Assembly: GCA_012965455.1 (NCBI GenBank) | Contig: DTSG01000104.1 | Location: 1-15,797, forward strand | Length of the DNA: 15,797 nt | DNA from: Planctomycetaceae bacterium | GTDB taxonomy: Bacteria; Planctomycetota; Planctomycetia; Pirellulales; Pirellulaceae | Direction: 5' to 3' | Shown: one piece after another, positions 5,984 to 11,659 of the stretch | Layout: each line of letters opens with the position of its first letter | Position numbering within the stretch: position 1 is the stretch's first letter | The notes under the pieces: generated by a model | What the model was told of the DNA's origin: nothing | Databases searched by the model: none | What the model saw: the letters and a program-made list of their open reading frames with translations, nothing else | Program-made: the position numbers and the translations under genes

Positions 5984-8956
5984 ATGAAACGGTTATTCTC
6001 AAAATTCGCACGACAGCCTAAGCAGTACGCTGGACCTGACCAACGCCGCGACACTGTCCGCTTGAGTAAATTCGAATTACTCGAACAGCGGTGTTTGCTG
6101 GCCGCAGATCTACTAAATCTAGGGGTGGTCTACCATGAACGTGACCTCGGATCCGATCAGACAGGTGACACATTCGAAGTGACGTTTGCTGGCGGTGCCC
6201 AGAGTTCCGAATTAACTCGGCTCATCATCAACAGTGACCATGATCAACTCGGGTTTGGCTCTACCGACATTATTTTTGATACGCTCGCGGGAGGACTAGG
6301 AGCAGATCAAGCAATTCCACTGTCCGTGAAACAATGGACCGTGCAAAATCCACTGGCCACCCTAACGACGCAAGTCAGCGATGGTGGAAGTTCGATCATT
6401 GTAACGCTACAGGGATTCCAAGCCGGAGATCGCCTGATATTGGAAGTCGATGTTGACGAAGTTGAGTTTCTGAACCCCCGCGAGACAGACCTCACGATTA
6501 TCAACTCAGGTATTGACCCGATCACGTCGGGCGTCGAATTCCAAGGTGTTCGATTATCTGCTGAGTTCTCCGCACCCGGCTATAAAGACACAGGCGGGAT
6601 GACTCTATTTTGGAACGCCTATGATCCCGCTCGCACAATAAGCGGCCTCGACATTCCCGCCGACAACGCCGCTGGGGCTCGTGACCGAACCGCAGGCGCT
6701 TTCATTTCAATACAACAACAGCAATCGCCTTCGTCAATCAGCGGTTCTGTTTTCATGGATACAAATAACGACCAACAACGTAACGCAGAGGATTACCCAC
6801 TTAGCAATGTTCAAATCGAATTATGGAAAAATGAAGCCGGTAGTTATGTCCCCACAGGACAAGTCCAATACACTGACGAAGCTGGTGCGTATGGTTTTAG
6901 CAGCCTCGAACCCGGAACCTACGAAATCCGCGAACAACAACCGCTCGGGCTGATCAACAGCACTGCCCTGCCAGGTCAGCTCAATGGACAACCTAGCGGT
7001 GTCGTCCAAGATCTCGATACCATTACACAGATCGTTGTGACGCAGGGTGGCCAACACATCACAGATGTCGATTTCGCTGAAACAGCCCACGCGAGTATCG
7101 CCGGTACCGTCTTCACGACGTTCAACGGGCAAGATGTGCCAACTGCCGGCGTCGCCGTGCGACTCCAGTGCTCCACAAATCAATCCGTCCAATTTCAATT
7201 GACTGACGAAAGCGGCAATTACTTCTTTAGTCAAGTACTTCCTGGAATGTGTGCGGTCATCGAATCCACGCCCACTGGCTTATTCGACGGACCAGAAGAA
7301 GTTGGCAACATTGATGGCCACACGGTTGGTACCGCCGATGGCCTCGATTCCATCCACTCGATCTTACTCCGCAGTAACGACCAAGCCGTCGATTACAATT
7401 TCTACGAATATACGCCGGCACAGATATCTGGTGTTGTATTCCAAGATGGAGAGACGGTCGTTGTTCAGAGTGAATTACAAGTCGCCGACGTTGTGGCACC
7501 TGCTGGAGAGCTTTCTATCGACGACCGACGACTGCACGGTATCGAAGTGATCTTAACGAATCTCGCAACTGGCAATACGTTACGGACGCTAACAAACGCT
7601 CAGGGTGAGTTCTCTTTCGAGGGGCTAACCGCTGGCACTTACCAACTCAATGAAAGTCAGCCAATGGGCTTTCATGATGGACTAGACCATGCAGGCACAG
7701 CTGGCGGAACTGTTGCTGCGGAACAAGACCAGATAACTCAGATCGAATTAGCGTTTGGACAAATCGCAACGGATTATTTATTCAGCGAGTATCGAGTAAA
7801 AATAGTTGCCCCTGTCGAAACGCTAGAGCCTCTATTACCACCTCCCGTTATCGAAATACCCAACCCAACGTCAAATCCGGTGATTCAAACCAACGGGTTC
7901 GATATTAACCCGCCCATCAACGGTCAACTTGGTACGATCAGCAATCCTAATATAGATATCCCAGTATTCGGCTCAGACCACACGCTAGATTCAACGCTGA
8001 ACGCTTGGCACCTGAGTGTCGTTGACGGTGGTATGCCGCGCGGTGATATTCTACCACTGTCGGTCATGACACCCGTGACATTCACTCGCGATACCGTGTG
8101 GGATGCGACTCTTACGAACAACGGAGTATGGCAAGCAAAAACGCTGACAGGCACCATAATCGATGTTGCCCATTTAAATCTTGGAGTCGCTGGAGCAGTT
8201 GCGGTTGCCGCTGACTTTAACGGTGATGGAGTTGCTGAGATTGCCATGTACAGCGACGGCTATTGGTTCATTGACATCAATGGCAATGGCCGCTGGGATG
8301 ACGACGATCTGTGGGCGGAGATGGGTTCGCGTGAGGATATGCCGGTCGTTGGTGACTGGGATGGCGATGGAAAAGACGATATTGGCGTCTATGGATTGCA
8401 ATGGCCCGGCGATATTGAGGCCTTGGCACAAGACCCAGGGCTGCCTGACTTAGCGAACCGAGAAGTGACTAAACCGAAGAATGTTCCACCGACTCGACAA
8501 CTAGGAGCATCTCGCAGACGCCTCATGCAAACGACCGCCCGCGGCGATGTGCGTGCGGATGTTGTCGACCATGTGTTCCAGTATGGCCGCGGACCTGAAG
8601 TCGCGGTGACCGGCGATTGGAATGGCGATGGCGTTGCTAACATCGGTACTTATCAGAATGGTCAATGGAAACTAGATACCAATGGCGATGGCCGCATATC
8701 TGCTGGTGACCAAGTGGCTGAGTTTGGCCAAGCAGGCGACATTCCCGTGGTCGGCGATTTCAATGGAGATGGAGTTGACCAAATCGGGGTCTTCCGTGAC
8801 GGCAAGTGGCACCTCGATACCAACGGCGACCTACAGCGTGATCATATCGACCAAGTGTTCCAACTTGGCACAGACGGCGACCAACCAATCGTCGGTGATT
8901 TCGACGGCGACGGCATCGACGACATTGCTGTCTACCAAGCCAAAAAAGCCGGCTAA
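5984..8956 (+). CDS. Large extracellular multidomain protein: planctomycete leader, three SdrD B-like domains, FG-GAP/VCBS-like repeats
   Basis: The protein has 990 residues. The basic N-terminus and LEQRCLLAAD (33-42) match the leader (LEPR-XLL-like) seen on giant secreted planctomycete proteins. Residues ~43-245 form a beta-rich domain I do not recognise. Three SdrD B-like Ig folds follow, near 252-370 (opening ISGSVF), 372-480 (IAGTVF) and 481-605 (ISGVVF); each has a G-x-Y/F-x-F turn and a PGTY- or AGTY-like strand. A Pro-rich linker leads to five FG-GAP/VCBS-like repeats (about 742-990) with DxDGDxxD-type calcium loops. The third B-like domain has an acidic insertion of about 25 residues. 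A basic linker (about 810-865, with SRRR) splits the repeat array. The likely role is a cell-surface adhesive or structural protein, which is inference from domain types. No sorting signal is evident at the C-terminus, and no Shine-Dalgarno is visible upstream. Confidence 0.85.
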   Translation: MKRLFSKFARQPKQYAGPDQRRDTVRLSKFELLEQRCLLAADLLNLGVVYHERDLGSDQTGDTFEVTFAGGAQSSELTRLIINSDHDQLGFGSTDIIFDTLAGGLGADQAIPLSVKQWTVQNPLATLTTQVSDGGSSIIVTLQGFQAGDRLILEVDVDEVEFLNPRETDLTIINSGIDPITSGVEFQGVRLSAEFSAPGYKDTGGMTLFWNAYDPARTISGLDIPADNAAGARDRTAGAFISIQQQQSPSSISGSVFMDTNNDQQRNAEDYPLSNVQIELWKNEAGSYVPTGQVQYTDEAGAYGFSSLEPGTYEIREQQPLGLINSTALPGQLNGQPSGVVQDLDTITQIVVTQGGQHITDVDFAETAHASIAGTVFTTFNGQDVPTAGVAVRLQCSTNQSVQFQLTDESGNYFFSQVLPGMCAVIESTPTGLFDGPEEVGNIDGHTVGTADGLDSIHSILLRSNDQAVDYNFYEYTPAQISGVVFQDGETVVVQSELQVADVVAPAGELSIDDRRLHGIEVILTNLATGNTLRTLTNAQGEFSFEGLTAGTYQLNESQPMGFHDGLDHAGTAGGTVAAEQDQITQIELAFGQIATDYLFSEYRVKIVAPVETLEPLLPPPVIEIPNPTSNPVIQTNGFDINPPINGQLGTISNPNIDIPVFGSDHTLDSTLNAWHLSVVDGGMPRGDILPLSVMTPVTFTRDTVWDATLTNNGVWQAKTLTGTIIDVAHLNLGVAGAVAVAADFNGDGVAEIAMYSDGYWFIDINGNGRWDDDDLWAEMGSREDMPVVGDWDGDGKDDIGVYGLQWPGDIEALAQDPGLPDLANREVTKPKNVPPTRQLGASRRRLMQTTARGDVRADVVDHVFQYGRGPEVAVTGDWNGDGVANIGTYQNGQWKLDTNGDGRISAGDQVAEFGQAGDIPVVGDFNGDGVDQIGVFRDGKWHLDTNGDLQRDHIDQVFQLGTDGDQPIVGDFDGDGIDDIAVYQAKKAG
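8210..8938 (+). repeat. Degenerate in-gene repeats encoding calcium-binding GDxNGDG units
   Basis: Five related units begin near 8210, 8351, 8612, 8753 and 8894, each encoding a variant of GDWNGDGxDxIGVY. The last three are evenly spaced at 141 bases, and the first two are also 141 bases apart. The 261-base step in the middle marks an inserted linker. Units alternate with W-x-x-DxNGDG loops (for example LDTNGDGRIS) that look like second calcium sites. The regular spacing points to tandem duplication of a 47-residue unit. Confidence 0.85.
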
Positions 8957-9030
8957 GCGAACGCGCAAGGCCGCAAAAGGCCGTGGTCACTCAACCAATA
9001 TTCCCCGCGGAATCAACATCGCTGCCTGCC

Positions 9031-9201
9031 CTACGAGTTCTTTAACTTATCGGCCTCGGCTTGGAATGCGACAATTTCCGCTTCGAGCCGAGCAACTTCA
9101 CCCGGTTCGTCATCCTGTTGCTTGGCACCGGAAAGCTGCATTTTTAGATTCTGCACCTTCTTGCGGACCACTTCCAACCGCTTCTTGGCTTTCTTGTCCA
9201 T
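9031..9201 (-). CDS. Small (56-residue) charged coiled-coil protein
   Basis: The ATG is at 9199-9201 and the TAG stop at 9031-9033. The product begins MDKKAKKRLEVVRKKVQNLK and ends ADKLKNS. It is rich in Lys and Glu, with two helical heptad-like stretches (about 3-27 and 35-54) around a short DDEPGE turn, so a small coiled-coil hairpin is likely. It has no signal peptide or membrane segment. It starts 25 bases after the membrane-protein gene on the same strand and has a near-perfect Shine-Dalgarno, so it is probably translated as the last gene of the operon. It resembles a small hypothetical protein I associate with planctomycete genomes, but that is recollection, not a search result. The function is unknown. 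Confidence 0.85.
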   Translation of the reverse strand: MDKKAKKRLEVVRKKVQNLKMQLSGAKQQDDEPGEVARLEAEIVAFQAEADKLKNS

Positions 9202-9204
9202 CCG

Positions 9205-9213
9205 CTCCTCCCC
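9205..9213 (-). promoter_or_regulatory. Strong Shine-Dalgarno for the small coiled-coil gene
   Basis: On the minus strand the sequence reads GGGGAGGAG-CGG-ATG. This is the strongest ribosome-binding site in the window. It supports both the existence of the short gene and its start at 9201. Confidence 0.85.
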
Positions 9214-9226
9214 ATTGTCTGTTTGC

Positions 9227-9739
9227 TTATTGCGTACTATTTATCGTTTCATCTTGCGTGTCAACCAATGAGACAACCTTAGCCGTCTCTTTCGCTGGAG
9301 ATCGTGGAACCATTCTCATACCTCCCGCCAGTAATACAACAATAATTGCTGCGTACATATTGAGTTTTCCCCACAAGGCTTCCTTCTCTTGAAACTTCAG
9401 GGCCGCATCGCTCTTGCCCGCCAACATCGAGCTGATATAGAAAATCGCAAACACTAGAACAAGTTTCAATGCGAACAAACCATGATACATTCCCTCTGGC
9501 TTATCTTCCGCACGAAAGATAGCCATCGTATTATACAAACCGCTCAGCAGCAATAATAACGCGCAAATCATAATCACTTTGGACCACTTCCGTTTGACTT
9601 GCTGCTTGACAGCGTTTTCTGGGTCATTGCCGTCTAGTGCTGGGCACAGTACGAGCTGAGTAAAAATCGCTCCGCCGACCATCACGACCGCGGGAAGGAT
9701 GTGCATCCAGCGGGAAATTAAAGAGATTATATTGTCCAT
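9227..9739 (-). CDS. Four-helix integral membrane protein (CopD/HemJ-like architecture)
   Basis: The protein has 170 residues and four predicted membrane helices at about 5-33, 54-75, 86-107 and 126-141, with a polar C-terminal tail. Helix 1 contains a WMH motif with His13, and helix 3 opens HGLFALKLVLVF with a Lys at 92. This His/Lys placement resembles the CopD and HemJ families of haem- or metal-associated four-helix proteins, but the similarity is loose and not proof of function. The ATG at 9739 lies 5 bases after the stop of the tRNA nucleotidyltransferase gene. Its GGAG ribosome site overlaps the end of that gene, so translation is probably coupled. Annotate it as an uncharacterised membrane protein. 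Confidence 0.85.
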   Translation of the reverse strand: MDNIISLISRWMHILPAVVMVGGAIFTQLVLCPALDGNDPENAVKQQVKRKWSKVIMICALLLLLSGLYNTMAIFRAEDKPEGMYHGLFALKLVLVFAIFYISSMLAGKSDAALKFQEKEALWGKLNMYAAIIVVLLAGGMRMVPRSPAKETAKVVSLVDTQDETINSTQ

Positions 9740-9744
9740 GTTTT

Positions 9745-11037
9745 CTACTCCAATGCGTCTGAAAGTTGCTGAAATACTGCTTGGGCTAATACCGCTGCGT
9801 CTGGCTTCGTTGTCGTTTCACCCGTGAGTTGTGCATCACGTACGGCTGTTAGTACTTTAGAGAATAGCGGGCCGGGGTGCAGCCCCATTTCTTGTAAATC
9901 TTTTCCATCGAGAAGTGGTGCTGGGTCTAACTGCTCCAAGGGTAAATCCAGCTTCTGCTGACAGAATTCGATACCCGCTGTGGATTGTTGGTGATGATTG
10001 GACCAGGCCGTCGCGATAGCAAGAGTATTTACTGCATGTGGGTCAATCAACAGCCGTTGGATTTGAGGCCATGGTGCAGAATTGGCGTTTATAAACTGGT
10101 CCACATGATCAACCATCCAGCAAACAGTCCTAATATCGTCATTGGACATCTTCATTTGTTTCAGACTAGCTCGTACGTCAATCAAAATCGCGTCTGGCAC
10201 GAGAGTTTTAAAGATAAGTGCTAGCGTAGAAAGAAAATCGTTAGCCGGCATTGCTGCAGTGATTGCTAACAGCGATTGCCAATTCGCAGCTTGACTTGAT
10301 TCCGGCAATGTAAGACCGGGCACAGCGTATGTTAAGGCACCGGTGTCTAGCAGCAATTCCAGCCCACGTTGGTAATTATCCGAATCCAAAGTCCTCTTCA
10401 GTTCAACTAGAATCCGTTCTCGGGAAACTTGTTGCAGGTTCTCGGCAAACTGATTCACCGCTGCTAAAGTTTCTGCGTGGATGGTAAATTTGAGTGTTGT
10501 GGCAAGGCGAATGGCACGCAAGATTCGCAGCTTATCTTCCTGAAATCGTTCTGCCGGAATTCCAATCGCGCGGATGACCTTGGCAACGATATCCGCTCGG
10601 CCGTTCACAAAATCGATGACTTGTTCATCAATTGGATCATAGAACATTCCATTAATGGTAAAGTCACGACGCAGTGCATCTTGCTCAGCGTTACAAAAAC
10701 TAACACCATCGGGATGGCGACCGTCACTGTAAGCAGTATCTTCGCGAAATGTGGCGATTTCGATATTGCCGGTCGCTCTAGTGCCAATCAATGTAATGAC
10801 GCCAAAGGCAGCTCCGATCGCTAGCGTTTTCTTTTTAGTGAAGACCTCCTGAATCTGATCAGGCAGAGCATTAGTCGCGATATCGTAATCGTGGGGATCT
10901 TGCGGTGGTCGCATTTCCTGATCGCGCACACATCCACCAGCAAAGTATGCAATAAACCCTGCTTTGCGCAGTTTCCGCACAGTTTTCACGGCAAACAAAC
11001 GGGCTTTTTCAACAACGATGGGGGACGATTCGGTCAT
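9745..11037 (-). CDS. Class II tRNA nucleotidyltransferase / poly(A) polymerase family (CCA-, CC- or A-adding)
   Basis: This cytoplasmic enzyme would add or repair the tRNA 3' CCA end using CTP and/or ATP. In the 430 residues the head motifs are clear: GGCVRD (34-39), the metal-binding DYD with D50 and D52, RRDFTIN (123-129), and EDKLRILRAIR (167-177). The EDxxR in the last motif is the amino-acid template that selects nucleotides. RERILVELKR follows in the neck region. The C-terminal ~190 residues are helical, and I see no convincing HD phosphohydrolase motif. The long basic extension of gammaproteobacterial poly(A) polymerase is also absent, so a tRNA role is favoured. Whether it makes full CCA or only CC or A cannot be read here. 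It is the second gene of the minus-strand operon, 59 bases after the rhodanese gene. No strong ribosome site is visible upstream. Confidence 0.9.
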   Translation of the reverse strand: MTESSPIVVEKARLFAVKTVRKLRKAGFIAYFAGGCVRDQEMRPPQDPHDYDIATNALPDQIQEVFTKKKTLAIGAAFGVITLIGTRATGNIEIATFREDTAYSDGRHPDGVSFCNAEQDALRRDFTINGMFYDPIDEQVIDFVNGRADIVAKVIRAIGIPAERFQEDKLRILRAIRLATTLKFTIHAETLAAVNQFAENLQQVSRERILVELKRTLDSDNYQRGLELLLDTGALTYAVPGLTLPESSQAANWQSLLAITAAMPANDFLSTLALIFKTLVPDAILIDVRASLKQMKMSNDDIRTVCWMVDHVDQFINANSAPWPQIQRLLIDPHAVNTLAIATAWSNHHQQSTAGIEFCQQKLDLPLEQLDPAPLLDGKDLQEMGLHPGPLFSKVLTAVRDAQLTGETTTKPDAAVLAQAVFQQLSDALE

Positions 11038-11096
11038 AGACTAGAGCATAGCATTTACGCCAGAATTTGGAACCGCGAATAGCCTTACTTCGCTGG

Positions 11097-11441
11097 CTAA
11101 CCGTATCGCAGTAGGCTGTCGTCGATGTCGCTACTCCAGGCATCAATACCACCGACCATGCTTTGGCATTGCTTGAAGTCTTGGCTCAATAACCACTGAG
11201 TCACTTGCAAACTCCGCATTCCATGATGGCAATACACGACGACATGATCCTCTGCATGCGGCAGTAGCTCAGCCACGCGTGCTTGCATCTCACTCATCGG
11301 CAGCAATCGTGCGCCGGCAATCTTGACCAGATCCCATTCGCCTTGCTCACGGCAATCCAGCAGTACAAAATCTGCTTGTTCGTCTAACAAGCATTTTACT
11401 TCAGATACAGATATCTCTAACGGCAAGTCATCATTCGTCAT
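11097..11441 (-). CDS. Single-domain rhodanese-like protein
   Basis: The protein has 114 residues and one complete rhodanese domain of the GlpE/PspE size class. LLDCREQGEW (27-36) is the conserved CH2A region. The active-site loop is CHHGMRS with Cys71, and GGIDAWS lies near the C-terminus. An intact Cys suggests a sulfurtransferase that carries a persulfide from donors such as thiosulfate; the physiological acceptor is unknown. It has no signal peptide. It is the first gene of the leftward operon, ahead of the tRNA nucleotidyltransferase. A link to tRNA thiolation is conceivable from context alone but has no direct support. The start is the ATG at 11441, preceded by a weak purine-rich AAAAG. 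Confidence 0.92.
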   Translation of the reverse strand: MTNDDLPLEISVSEVKCLLDEQADFVLLDCREQGEWDLVKIAGARLLPMSEMQARVAELLPHAEDHVVVYCHHGMRSLQVTQWLLSQDFKQCQSMVGGIDAWSSDIDDSLLRYG

Positions 11442-11542
11442 CTTTTAAAACCTAATCGTGGTCTGAGTGGAGGCGGGAGTTGTAATCGGATGAGTTCTCC
11501 AAATTGACCCCAACAGCGCTCAAAGTGCAATACCAACAACCA

Positions 11543-11570
11543 ATGATAAACGGCCCTATCCTGTGTACAA
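11543..11570 (-). promoter_or_regulatory. Possible promoter for the leftward rhodanese operon
   Basis: On the minus strand, TTGTAC (11570-11565) and TATCAT (11548-11543) are separated by 16 bases. Each differs from the sigma-70 consensus by one or two bases. Transcription would begin near 11536, about 95 bases before the rhodanese start. This is pattern matching only. Confidence 0.4.
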
Positions 11571-11610
11571 GTAATCTACGTCCATATCATAACTTGTATA
11601 AACACTATTG

Positions 11611-11619
11611 TGCTATCAT
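11611..11619 (+). promoter_or_regulatory. Possible extended -10 promoter for the helicase gene
   Basis: TGCTATCAT matches the extended -10 form TGnTATnnT with one mismatch to TATAAT. Transcription would begin near 11626, giving a short leader of about 34 bases. It lies back to back with the possible leftward promoter in the 218-base divergent gap (11442-11659), which has no coding potential. Confidence 0.4.
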
Positions 11620-11659
11620 GCGGTTTGGTACTATTTGGCGTGAGATTAGGCACAAATAA

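Noticed and set aside
6821..7234. A 137-codon minus-strand open frame
   Set aside because: It is fully antisense to the first and second B-like domains of the surface protein, whose sense frame has clear domain structure.
8210..8938. The regular repeats as a CRISPR array or intergenic tandem repeat
   Set aside because: They lie in an intact reading frame, vary mostly at synonymous positions, and encode calcium-binding FG-GAP/VCBS-like units.
8965..8985. Possible terminator between the surface protein gene and the convergent operon
   Set aside because: The repeated AAGGCCG allows only a 4-bp GGCC pairing and no T-run follows, so it is not convincing on either strand.
8682..9392. A 236-codon plus-strand open frame after the large surface gene
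   Set aside because: It begins inside the FG-GAP repeats in another frame and runs antisense through the small coiled-coil gene and the end of the membrane-protein gene. Its composition is not protein-like and it has no ribosome site.
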